Source: Pontibacter amylolyticus
Lineage (GTDB): Bacteria > Bacteroidota > Bacteroidia > Cytophagales > Hymenobacteraceae
Direction of reading: 5' to 3'
Assembly: GCF_014638845.1 (NCBI RefSeq)
Contig: NZ_BMFP01000001.1
Span: 779,566 to 843,565 of the forward strand
Length of the DNA: 64,000 nt
In this document: positions 34,710 through 43,900 of the stretch, piece after piece
Layout: each line of letters begins with the position of its first letter
Position numbering within the stretch: the first letter of the stretch is position 1
The notes under the pieces: generated by a model
Databases searched by the model: none
What the model was told of the DNA's origin: nothing
The model's input: only the letters and a program-made list of their open reading frames with translations
Position numbers and translations under genes: made by a program

Positions 34710-34788
34710 GACATAGGACAAAGGACTACTATATAGGCCTCATTGTAATCAGCTGTAATCGCATTTCGAAAGTATTTTGTCCTTTGTC
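34710..34788. repeat. Second copy of the GACATAGGAC/GACAAAGGAC intergenic repeat
   Basis: GACATAGGACAAAGGAC at 34710-34726 faces GTCCTTTGTC at 34779-34788, giving a 10-bp inverted pair (34717-34726 with 34779-34788). It shares its words with 1365-1442, about 33 kb away. Confidence 0.6.
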
Positions 34789-34813
34789 AATCAGTCTTTT
34801 ATCAATTTCTTTT

Positions 34814-35365
34814 CTACAAAGCCGACTGTTCAGGTATAGCTTCCAGCAGCGGGTGGTTCTGGTCTTTCTCCGAGATGATCTGCGGCTCGATTGGCCACTG
34901 TATGTTGAAAGCCGGATCGTTCCAGCGGTGGCCGCGCTCTGCTCCCGCCGCATAAAAGGCCGTCACCTGGTACATCACGTCGGAGTTGTCCTCCAGTGTC
35001 AGGTAGCCGTGTGCGAAGCCTTCCGGTACGTAGAGCATGCGGTAGTTGTCAGCAGTCAGCTCCACACCGATCCATTGCTTGTACGTTTCAGAGTCCGGGC
35101 GCAGATCCACGATCACATCGTAGATGGCGCCGCGGGTGCAGCGCACCAGTTTGGTTTCGGCGTGCGGGGCCTGCTGCATGTGCATGCCGCGCAGGGTACC
35201 TTTCTTGTAATTGTAGCTCACATTGGCCTGCACCAGTTTGGTGTTCAGCCTGTACTGCTCAAACTCTTGCTGGCAATAGGCCCGGCCGAAAAAGCCGCGC
35301 TCGTCTTCCAGCTTTTTAATGTCGATGATGTAGGCGCCTTTTAGTTTGGTTTCTGTAAAAATCAT
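34814..35365 (-). CDS. rfbC: RfbC-like nucleotide-sugar 3,5-epimerase
   Basis: This 183-residue cupin-fold enzyme has the RmlC pattern: KLEDERGFFGRAYCQQEFEQ, GTLRGMHMQQAPHAETKLVRC with the active-site His, and YVPEGFAHGYLTLED. The length is normal. I chose the ATG at 35365, at the canonical MIFTETKL start, over an upstream in-frame codon. No rfbA, rfbB or rfbD lies nearby and the neighbours are CDP-glucose enzymes. The substrate is therefore more likely CDP-4-keto-6-deoxyglucose than the dTDP sugar; this is an inference from context. Confidence 0.85.
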   Translation of the reverse strand: MIFTETKLKGAYIIDIKKLEDERGFFGRAYCQQEFEQYRLNTKLVQANVSYNYKKGTLRGMHMQQAPHAETKLVRCTRGAIYDVIVDLRPDSETYKQWIGVELTADNYRMLYVPEGFAHGYLTLEDNSDVMYQVTAFYAAGAERGHRWNDPAFNIQWPIEPQIISEKDQNHPLLEAIPEQSAL

Positions 35366-35381
35366 GTGCGTTGTTGTATTT

Positions 35382-35414
35382 GAAAACACCTGCAAAGGGC
35401 TGCTTTGCAGGTGT
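35382..35414 (-). terminator. Terminator/attenuator hairpin between rfbG and the epimerase gene
   Basis: ACACCTGCAAAG (35386-35397) and CTTTGCAGGTGT (35403-35414) pair perfectly over 12 bp with a 5-base loop. On the minus strand the stem is followed by TTTTCA. It lies downstream of rfbG and about 20 bp before the epimerase start, so it probably reduces readthrough into the last genes of the block. Confidence 0.7.
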
Positions 35415-35426
35415 CTGTCGTTCAGA

Positions 35427-36533
35427 TTAGGAGGGCAGGTATACGGGTTGTTCTTCTCCCAGATATTCCGCGATCTGCCTCATCGTAAATTCTTTGATGT
35501 CAGTTATACCTTCGTGGTACGTTTTGTACCAACCGATGGTGCGCTCGATGGCCTGGGCTGAGTTGTACTTCGGTGTCCAGCCCAATTCTACCAGCGCCTT
35601 GCTGATGTCGAGCTTGAGCAGACCGGCTTCGTGTGGCTGGTTCTTGAGCTCCGGCTTGTCGTAACTTCCTGAGCCCCAAACCTGAAGGGCTTTCTGCACC
35701 AAATCCTCCACCGGACTGTTATCGCCGGCCTGCGGACCAAAGTTCCAGGCGCCGCCAAAGGCTTTCGGGTCCTGAGCCAGTTTGGCGCCGAGCAAGAGGT
35801 ATCCGCCCAGCGGTTCCAATACGTGCTGCCACGGACGCACCGCATTCGGGTTGCGCACCGTCACCGGCTCCCCTACCCGCAGGGCCCGCACAATATCCGG
35901 TATAATGCGGTCCTTGGCCCAGTCGCCGCCGCCAATCACGTTACCGGCTCGGGTGCTGGCAATCGCTTTCTGGTGCCCCTCGTAGGCCTCCGGGTGGAAG
36001 AAAGAGCGGGTATAGGACGAAATCACCAGTTCCGCACAGGCTTTGCTGGCGCTGTACGGATCATAACCGCCCAGTTGGTCGCTTTCGCGGTACGGATATA
36101 CCCATTCCTTGTTCTCGTATACCTTGTCTGTCGTGATCAATACCACCGTGCAGGGCTTCTCCAGTTTGCGCACCGCATCCAGCACATGGGCTGTGCCGAT
36201 GGCATTTACGGCAAAAGTCTCCGATGGAAACTCGTAGGAAAGACGCACCAGCGGCTGGGCGGCCAGATGGAAAATAAAGTCCGGTTGGAAACGCAGCACG
36301 GCCTCTTCTACAGCCTCCTTGTCACGAATGTCGGCAATGACCGATTCGCACAGGCTGTCGCCGTCCATCAGGTGGTACAGGTCTTCGTCGGTTTCAGGGG
36401 CCAGGGCGTAGCCCATCACTTCGGCACCCAGGGAGTGCAGCATTTGCAGCATCCAGGAGCCTTTGAAGCCAGTGTGGCCCGTCAGAAATACTTTTTTGTT
36501 TTGATAGGTTTGCTGCAGAAATTCTCTCTTCAT
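35427..36533 (-). CDS. rfbG: CDP-glucose 4,6-dehydratase
   Basis: This 368-residue short-chain dehydrogenase makes CDP-4-keto-6-deoxyglucose. The NAD site GHTGFKGSWM lies near 17-26, the catalytic Thr in ITTDKVYENKEW, and the YxxxK motif in PYSASKACAEL near 152-162. FYHPEAYEGHQKAIASTRAGNVIGGGDW-type substrate residues follow. I chose the ATG at 36533; the frame extends further upstream without family character. It follows rfbF with a 78-bp gap, so the two act in sequence. Confidence 0.93.
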   Translation of the reverse strand: MKREFLQQTYQNKKVFLTGHTGFKGSWMLQMLHSLGAEVMGYALAPETDEDLYHLMDGDSLCESVIADIRDKEAVEEAVLRFQPDFIFHLAAQPLVRLSYEFPSETFAVNAIGTAHVLDAVRKLEKPCTVVLITTDKVYENKEWVYPYRESDQLGGYDPYSASKACAELVISSYTRSFFHPEAYEGHQKAIASTRAGNVIGGGDWAKDRIIPDIVRALRVGEPVTVRNPNAVRPWQHVLEPLGGYLLLGAKLAQDPKAFGGAWNFGPQAGDNSPVEDLVQKALQVWGSGSYDKPELKNQPHEAGLLKLDISKALVELGWTPKYNSAQAIERTIGWYKTYHEGITDIKEFTMRQIAEYLGEEQPVYLPS

Positions 36534-36611
36534 CAGCTTATGTTTCGCTAAAAGGTCAGGTATAGGATATGTTATACGCAGGGGCAAACATTCTGGTATA
36601 CCTGGCACCTT

Positions 36612-37412
36612 TTAGGCATTTACGGGTTGGTTTTTGATTACATTATACCATGGCGCATTGCCCGCCTGAATTAATTCCTCCAGGTAGTTCTTGTCGCGCA
36701 GGGTGTCCATGGGCTGCCAGAAGCCGGTGTGCTTGAAAGCCGACATCTCACCTTCGCGGGCCAGTCGCTCCATCGGCTCGCGCTCCCAGGTGGTGTGGTC
36801 GCCGTCGATGTAGTCAATCACGGAAGGCTCCAGCACAAAGAAGCCACCGTTGATCCAAGGCTGTTCACCACCTTCCGGCTTTTCCTGAAAGTGGCGCACA
36901 TGTGTGTCCTCTCCCGAGAGCGTGAACACACCAAATCGGCCAGGCTGCTGCACGGCGGTAAGCGTGGCCTTAGTGCCCTGCTGTCTGTGGAATTCAATGG
37001 AGGCGCTGATGTCCACGTCACTCACGCCGTCGCCGTAGGTCAGGCAGAATGTCTCGTCGCCAATGTAGTCGCGCACGCGCTTCAGGCGGCCACCTGTCAA
37101 AGTGCCCTCGCCGGTGTCAACGAGCGTCACCTTCCAGGATTCCGTTTTGTTCCGGTGCACCTCCATGCTGTTGGTGCTCATGTCGAAGGTCACATCGGAG
37201 TTATAGAGGAAGTAGTTGGCGAAATACTCTTTGATCATGTGGCCTTTGTAGCCGCAGCAGATCACAAAATCGTTGATACCGTGGGCCGAGTATATTTTCA
37301 TGATATGCCAGAGGATTGGTTTTCCGCCGATTTCCACCATGGGTTTCGGCCTGATACCACTTTCCTCACTGATGCGGGTTCCGTATCCGCCTGCCAGTAT
37401 TACAGCTTTCAT
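36612..37412 (-). CDS. rfbF: Glucose-1-phosphate cytidylyltransferase
   Basis: This 266-residue nucleotidyltransferase makes CDP-glucose from glucose-1-phosphate and CTP. The start [19 protein letters not shown] and [19 protein letters not shown] hold the nucleotide-binding and catalytic Lys residues. The metal-binding Asp is in [10 protein letters not shown] near 127-136, and the C-terminal [18 protein letters not shown] is standard. It is the first gene of the CDP-sugar cassette, with nearly 300 bp of spacer upstream. Confidence 0.95.
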   Translation of the reverse strand: MKAVILAGGYGTRISEESGIRPKPMVEIGGKPILWHIMKIYSAHGINDFVICCGYKGHMIKEYFANYFLYNSDVTFDMSTNSMEVHRNKTESWKVTLVDTGEGTLTGGRLKRVRDYIGDETFCLTYGDGVSDVDISASIEFHRQQGTKATLTAVQQPGRFGVFTLSGEDTHVRHFQEKPEGGEQPWINGGFFVLEPSVIDYIDGDHTTWEREPMERLAREGEMSAFKHTGFWQPMDTLRDKNYLEELIQAGNAPWYNVIKNQPVNA

Positions 37413-37663
37413 TAATTTCTAAGGGTTTGGGTTGAATTTCTATTTAAATCTGTCATCTATACGACAATTACTATATTTTGATTTTGATAATGCGGATTTT
37501 CTGAAGGCGGCAAATTAGCTGCCTGATAATCAAGACTTAGCATGTTATAACACGCCTCAACCGGTAACTATCAGTTCTTATACCTGTATTTGACAGATAG
37601 GTTGGGTCTTTGCCAGTCATCCTCTAAAAAGGCTCATTATTAAAATCGAAAAGATCGGATGAA

Positions 37664-37705
37664 AAAAATGCGCTGCGGGCTTCTATACCTGGACAGCGCA
37701 TTTTT
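37664..37705. terminator. Terminator after the WecG/TagA-type gene
   Basis: AAAAATGCGCTG (37664-37675) pairs with CAGCGCATTTTT (37694-37705) around an 18-base loop, giving T-runs in both directions. It sits directly downstream of the minus-strand gene ending at 37712. Confidence 0.8.
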
Positions 37706-37711
37706 ATTGGC

Positions 37712-38548
37712 TTAGCCTACCGTAACGGTGGTAGCTTTGCTATGTTTATCTTTGGGCCAGAGCATATCTTTTAACGTCAGGTATACGAACGTGCTGTTAG
37801 TAACCAGGTAGCGCTTCCAGAGGCGCTTCGGCTCCTGGTACAACCGGTAGGTCCACTCCAGCGACAGGTCACGCGCCCACTTCGGCAAGCGTTTCTCCAG
37901 TCCGGCATAGGTCATGTAAGCCTGGCCAACGCCCAGCATGCACGCTTTCACGCGGCCCTTGTGCTCGGCCATCCAGCGCTCCTGCTTCGGACAACCCAGG
38001 GCCACAAACACCAGGTCGGCTCCTGCGTCGTTGATCATATCCACGATCGACTGGTCCTCGGCCTCTGTCAGTTGGCGGAAAGGCGGTGAGTAATAGCCTG
38101 CTATCTTTATGGCAGGGTGCTTCGCCTTTGCGGTAGCAACCACGGCCTCCAGCACATCGTCTGTAGAGCCGTAGAAGAAAACCGACTTGCCTCTGGCAGC
38201 GGCCTCCTCGATCAGGCGTGGCATCAGGTCCATACCCGGCACGCGGTCCTGCTTATGGCCGTACTTCAGCTTCATCAGTTTCGACAATGGACCGCCGTCG
38301 GGCGAGGCCACATCCGCCTCGTTTAAAATTTTATTGAATCCCGGATCCTGAGAGGCCTCTACCAGCATGTGCACATTGGCAAAGCACACATAAGAAGAAT
38401 CTTTGTTTTCGGTCATCCAGAAGACCTGCTCCACAAATTCATCGAAGCGACCCGTGGTAATGTAGGAATTCAGTAAGCGACGCTTCTGCTGCAGGGGTGC
38501 CGCTGTTCTGCGTAGGGTGCTTGGTTCCATTATATCGTTAGTATGCAT
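37712..38548 (-). CDS. WecG/TagA/CpsF-type glycosyltransferase (GT26)
   Basis: This 278-residue enzyme normally adds the second sugar to a polyprenyl-pyrophosphate-linked first sugar. Family motifs are present: NVHMLVEASQDP near 59-70, the catalytic Asp region ADVASPDGGPLSKLMKL near 78-94, and CPKQERWMAEHKG. LEKRLPKWARDLSLEWTYRL and the PKRLWKRYL tail follow. The usual GVGxxFDxxAG stretch reads GVGQAYMTYAG. Its ATG overlaps the end of the priming transferase by 11 bp, so the two are translationally coupled and probably act one after the other. Confidence 0.9.
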   Translation of the reverse strand: MHTNDIMEPSTLRRTAAPLQQKRRLLNSYITTGRFDEFVEQVFWMTENKDSSYVCFANVHMLVEASQDPGFNKILNEADVASPDGGPLSKLMKLKYGHKQDRVPGMDLMPRLIEEAAARGKSVFFYGSTDDVLEAVVATAKAKHPAIKIAGYYSPPFRQLTEAEDQSIVDMINDAGADLVFVALGCPKQERWMAEHKGRVKACMLGVGQAYMTYAGLEKRLPKWARDLSLEWTYRLYQEPKRLWKRYLVTNSTFVYLTLKDMLWPKDKHSKATTVTVG

Positions 38549-39932
38549 TTTTCTCGCCTCTCACCATGTTCCATACTGTCAGGAAGATGATTTTCATGTC
38601 CATCATGAAGCTCCAGTTCTCCATGTATTTCACATCGTACTCCACACGCTTCTCCATGAGGTGCACTTCTTTGGTTTCGCCGCGGTAGCCGCTCACCTGT
38701 GCATACCCTGTGATACCCGGTGTTACGAAGTGGCGCATCTTGTACTTGTTGATCACTTTAGAGTAGTGGTCCAGCTGCGACACCAGGTTCGGACGCGGCC
38801 CTACTACGGACATATCGCCAAGCAGCACGTTGAAAAACTGTGGCAGTTCGTCCAGGTTCGTCTTGCGCAGGAAGGCACCCACTCTGGTTACACGCGGATC
38901 GTCTTTGGTGGCCTGCAGCTCTGTGTTGTTGTTCACACGCATGGTTCTGAACTTGTAGCACACAAACAGGCGGTTCTTTTTACCAGGACGCAGCTGCTTG
39001 AAGAAGATCGGCCCCGGCGAGCTGATTTTGATCGCCAGCGCAATGATCGGCATCACGATCGGGAACAGCAGCAGGATAACGGCAGAAGAGAAGGCAATGT
39101 CAAACACACGCTTCGCAACACGGTTGGTCACTTGTTCCAGTGGCTCTTTGCGCACACTGATCATCGGGATGTTCTGGTAGAAGTACATGTTCACCTCACG
39201 CTGCACAATGGCGCTGAAATCTGGCACAATGCGGAAGTAGATGAAGTTCTCGTCAGCAAACTCTGTCAGCTCGTCGATGTGCTCCTTGTCATTTACAGGC
39301 AAGGTATAGTATACCTCGTCGATGTTGTTCTGGAGGCAAAACTCCTGCAGGTCAGACACATTGCCTTTCACCATGCTACTGTGCTTGCTTAGTTCATCGG
39401 CCTTGTCTGTGAAGAAGCCCATGAACTTACGACCTGGCGCTTCGTCGTTGCTGAAGGTCTGGTGCAGGTTGATGGCGGCAGGCCCCATCCCTACGATCAC
39501 GTAACGGCTGTACGCCATATCTGACTTCGAGAAGTAGCGCTGCGTTAGGAAAAGAACCACGCGGCTAACACCGATCAGCAGGGCTGTAAACAGATAGGTA
39601 TACAGCAGCAACAGGCGGGACAGATGCTCCAGGTTGAAGATTACGATACAGCTGGTCAAAATCACAGCGTGTATCGCAAAGGCATTCAACAGGTTACCTG
39701 TCCTTCTGCCCACTGGCAGGAAAGCGTCTACTCTGAAAACGAAGTTCTTGAACCCTGATACGATCCACCATACCAGCGCGAAAAGCACAAAGAAGATACT
39801 GTATTGGTGGGTGAGTTCCAGATCGCCGTATCTGAAAAGGTTTGAAAGCTTAAAAGCGAAAGCTATCAGCGTAATGTCTAGTATTAATAAGATTATTCTA
39901 TTAAAACTATTATAGTGTCTGTATTTGTGCAT
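38538..39932 (-). CDS. Undecaprenyl-phosphate sugar phosphotransferase (WcaJ-type initiator)
   Basis: This 464-residue membrane enzyme starts repeat-unit synthesis by placing a hexose-1-phosphate on undecaprenyl phosphate. Four N-terminal membrane segments (about 12-120) are followed by a CoA-binding/Rossmann-like domain (about 145-250), a fifth membrane segment (about 285-305) and the bacterial sugar transferase domain. That domain has [45 protein letters not shown] and VGPRP. It is the first gene of the minus-strand EPS block and faces a 986-bp AT-rich spacer. Confidence 0.93.
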   Translation of the reverse strand: MHKYRHYNSFNRIILLILDITLIAFAFKLSNLFRYGDLELTHQYSIFFVLFALVWWIVSGFKNFVFRVDAFLPVGRRTGNLLNAFAIHAVILTSCIVIFNLEHLSRLLLLYTYLFTALLIGVSRVVLFLTQRYFSKSDMAYSRYVIVGMGPAAINLHQTFSNDEAPGRKFMGFFTDKADELSKHSSMVKGNVSDLQEFCLQNNIDEVYYTLPVNDKEHIDELTEFADENFIYFRIVPDFSAIVQREVNMYFYQNIPMISVRKEPLEQVTNRVAKRVFDIAFSSAVILLLFPIVMPIIALAIKISSPGPIFFKQLRPGKKNRLFVCYKFRTMRVNNNTELQATKDDPRVTRVGAFLRKTNLDELPQFFNVLLGDMSVVGPRPNLVSQLDHYSKVINKYKMRHFVTPGITGYAQVSGYRGETKEVHLMEKRVEYDVKYMENWSFMMDMKIIFLTVWNMVRGEKNAY

Positions 39933-40918
39933 AACCTGTAATTGTACTTATTGAATCATAATTCCCTTTTTCCCTAAATTGACCTTCTAACGCCTCTCAC
40001 CTTCAATCACTTTGTCAATCCCCACGTTGCTCTGGGAGCAATGACAATCTCAATGTCTGTATTCACCTTTGTATTTTAAGTTTTACTTCTGTTTTGGATC
40101 CTCCTCTGCCAGATCAGATTTGGCTTTGAGTTAGCTATCAGAATTTAGACTGAAATACGACTGCATTTATATTAAGGTTTATTAATTTATCGCTAAATCA
40201 GGAATAAAATTTAAAGCGACAATATTAACATATTTATATTTTTAAATAGTCATAGGTTAAAATAATAACTTACAACTTTGTTATATAACTATTCTCATAA
40301 TACACCCCTTTTAGGTCTGTCATTTCTCAAAAGGTTACATTCAGAAGGCTATTTATTCTGTAAAAAAAATATTTGTACCCACTCAAAAAAATCAAAGGGT
40401 TTTTTTTAAAACCCGACACCCAAAAGTGGATTTCTTTTATTAGAAGATACACGAGAATACACCGCTTGAACACACCCAAGTATACTGTAAAATCATATCA
40501 AAATAATACAATATGATAGCTAATTGTTTTACTGCAGGGCGTGTTATAAGGCATGAATTGAATAGAAAGATGGTTCTGGCGGGTCTCCAGGGCAAGATTA
40601 TCTGCTGGAGGGAGGTATCACATAAAAAGTCTGAAAGACCAGTTCATAAAAAATTTACAATTATTTGAACCAAGTAACTTTAAAAAACATTTTGCACAAT
40701 ACGGACAGACCACGAAAATGTTCGGTAAAAGGTGATAAAAGTTTTAGGGTTTCGAAATTCATTTTTCTGATGATCTGATAACTGTTTGAACGACATGGGA
40801 AAGAGCCGGCAGTGCTCCCTTTCTCTCGAGTTATCCCCTAAAACTGAATTGAATTTTCCGGCCATAGCCATTTTCCTATAAAAGCATTCATCTATAGCAA
40901 ACTTATACAGAACCCTCT
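39933..40918. other. 986-bp AT-rich divergent spacer
   Basis: This lies between the divergent initiator gene and the giant adhesin gene. No convincing gene is present; a 63-codon frame at 40680-40871 has no start context or protein character. It contains a GGGTTTT-TTTT-AAAACCC palindrome (40397-40414) and GGCGTGTTATAA at 40538-40549, a 12-mer also found upstream of rfbF. No exact TAnnTTTG element was found. Confidence 0.55.
40397..40414. promoter_or_regulatory. AT-rich palindrome in the EPS/adhesin divergent spacer
   Basis: GGGTTTT and AAAACCC are separated by four T residues, a perfect 7-bp inverted repeat. It could be an operator or a small terminator-like hairpin. The role is unknown. Confidence 0.3.
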
Positions 40919-43900
40919 ATGCAACTGGTACAAAAGAGCCTCGCGATAGTCGTGCTCACCCTGCTTTCTGTGCTTTGTTTTGGTGCAAAAACCGTAGCGC
41001 AAAGTTGCACTCCTATTATAACTATTTCTGGCTCTTCTTCATTGTGCGCTGAGGGTGAAACCACACTTACTGCCACGCAGGCAGCCAGTTACAAATGGTC
41101 GAATGGCGCCACTACCCGGAGCATTACCGTCACAACAGCAGGCACTTACACGGTAACCACCGCCTCTGGAGACGGCTGTACGGCAACCTCCACACCTGTC
41201 CAGATCACCGATAGGCCAGATGCTACGATCAAAGACCCGCTGTATGACTTTACCTATTGCAGCTATACCGGCAGTGCCAATTCCTTTAAGCTCGAAATAG
41301 AGAATGCCTCTAAAACAGCAGCCACTAACACGGGCTATACCATTAGCTGGGGCGACGGCAAAAGCAATACCTTCGGTGCTGAGTTTGAGAAAGCAAGCCA
41401 TACCTACACGGCCGCCGGTCTGTACACCATTACCGTAACGGCCACCGACGCCAGCGGCTGTGAGGGCACCTTCACCGAAAAGCTCTTTATCGGCAGCAAC
41501 CCCGGCCTGGGCATCACCAGCGATGGCAACAACATCGACTGCGCTCCGGTATCCTATGGCTTCCGGATCACGGGTGTGGAGGGCAACTCGCCGCACACCG
41601 TCTATACCTTCCAGTTCGACGATGGCACGCCAGCCTATGTTTTCAAGCACAGCGAACTGCCCGCCGACCGCATCCTGCGCCACGAATTCCTGGAGTCTTC
41701 CAAAGACAAGCCCAACGGCTTCACCCTGAAAGGCACCGCCACCAACCAGTGTAACGTGTCGATCGCCACGTTTACCGGTATCCGAATCTCGAAAGGTCCT
41801 ATCGCTGATTTTGCCATCGGCAATGTGTGTCTCAACGAGCCTGTCCGCTTCCAGGACAAGACCAAGAACGGCTACGACGCCTCTGCCAGAAACGACCGCT
41901 ACAGAGTGAAATGGGAGATCTTCCCGGAAACCGGTTGGCAATTCTCTTCCGGCAACGGCACGACGCTCTCGCCAAACGTGGTCTTCAACGAACTGGGCGA
42001 GTACCTGGTGCGCCTGACCGCCTACCCGCTTGACCCCAACTCCACTTGTTTGCCGACGGTGATGGAGCAGATGATCGTGGTGAACGATGTGCCCAAGGCC
42101 GCTTTCGACCTGACTCCAGACGGCGGCGTGTGCGCCCCTGCTATTTACAGAGCCAAAAACCACTCTACCGGCGCAGATCTGAAGTATACCTGGACAGTTT
42201 CGGCTACGGAAGGCTGGAGCTTTGCCGAGGGCACCGATGCCAACTCCGAAAACCCGGTGATCAGTTTCGACAAATCAGGCTCCTATACCGTTTCCCTGTT
42301 GGCCAGCAGCTTCTGTTCTGCTGTGAGCAAGCAGGAAACTAAGATCACCGTCATTCACAAACCGATTGCCACGCTTCCGGCGGCACAGACCTACTGCGGT
42401 CCACAGACCATTGCCTTTTTAGAAAACAATGCAGCCCACAGGCCGGTGTACGATGCTCAGTCCGGCACCATCAGCGCCTACCGCTGGGAAGTGAGCGGCC
42501 CTGCCGGCGTAAGTTTCGAAGAAAATACCAACGCCGGTTCAGCCTACCCGACCATACGTTTCACAGAGCCGGGTGCTTACGAAGTGAAATTGACCGCCAC
42601 CAACGAGTGCGGCGACTCAGAAACAGCTACGCAGCAAATTACCATCGACGCTATACCTGAGTTGGAGTTAACAGCTCCGAAAGAGGTAGTCTGCCTCAAC
42701 AGCGGCATCATGCAACTGCAGGCATCGCACGAAGGCGGCAAATGGAGTGGCTCCGAATATGTATCAGCTGACGGCCGGTTCAACCCCGCTGCGGTTGGCA
42801 CCTATACCCTGACCTATACCTACCGCTCCGGTGTGTGTGAGGTAGTTGAAACGCTCACAGTAACCGTGAACGACCTGCCAGTCGCCCCAACCCTGCAGTC
42901 GGTGGCAACGCTATGTCCAGGCAACCCAGCCCTGCTCCAGGTGTTGCAGGCTGAAGGCAGTGTGCAGTGGTACGACCAGCCAACAGGCGGCAACCTGTTG
43001 CACGAAGGAAACACTTTCCAGACAGCTGCTCTTGACAAGACAACGACACTCTACGCCCAGACGACTGTGGAAGGCGGCTGCTCCAGTGTGCGCACTCCTG
43101 TTAAAGTGGAGGTATACCCGGCCACCCCGGCTCCTGTGGTAGCCCCTGTTACCCTGTGCGGTGCCGGCAGCAGCGCCACCCTGATTGCAGAAGGCAATGC
43201 GGGCACCTACGAATGGTTTGCGGATGCAGCGGCTACTCAGCAACTGGAAACCGGCAGAACCTTCACAGCCCATAACCTGCCGGAGGGCACCAGCACCTTT
43301 TATGTGCGCGGTGTGACCAACGACTGCTACAGCCCTGTGGTAGCGGCAACTGTCACCATTCTGCCAGCGCTCGACCGCAACACGCTGCATGAAGTAGCCG
43401 TGATCTGCGCCGGGCAATCCCCTGCCCTGCTCACAGGCTCTACCCCTATCGGCGGCAACGGCAGCTATACCTACCGCTGGGAAGCCAGCGTCACAAGCGA
43501 TGACGGCGGATTTGAAGTGCTGGCTGGCGCTACGAGTGCTACCTTCCAGCCCGGCGCCCTCAACCGTACCACCTGGTTTAGAAGAACGGTGATGTCGGCG
43601 GGTTGCTCCCATACCTCCGCTCCTATTGCTGTTACTGTTACACCTGTTATAGAGCAGAACTCGCTTACTTCCATCGCTCCTATTTGTGAAGGTGCGGAAG
43701 CGCCTGCCCTGAGAGGCAGCGACCCGTCAGGCGGCACGGGCAGCTATACCTATACCTGGGAGTCCAGCACGACAGGCACCAATGGCAGCTTTAGAGCAGC
43801 TAAGGGCAGTAACCGCGAGCAGCACTACAATCCGGGTGTGCTGAACGAAACGACCTTTTTCCGCCGCAAAGTAACATCCGGCACCTGCCAGGAGCACGTG

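Noticed and set aside
34814..35365. RfbC-like gene taken as evidence of a dTDP-rhamnose pathway
   Set aside because: No rfbA, rfbB or rfbD is nearby and the adjacent genes are CDP-glucose enzymes, so rhamnose cannot be claimed from this window.
40397..40414. GGGTTTTTTTTAAAACCC palindrome considered as a replication origin element
   Set aside because: No DnaA boxes, dnaA/dnaN genes or clustered 13-mers are nearby. It is left as a possible operator only.
40680..40871. 63-codon minus-strand frame in the EPS/adhesin spacer
   Set aside because: There is no good ribosome-binding site, the composition is low, and it is bordered by AT-rich non-coding DNA. I treat it as spacer.
41039..42163. 374-codon minus-strand frame in the giant protein gene
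   Set aside because: It is a shadow of the PKD-domain coding region with no signal, domain or ribosome-binding context.
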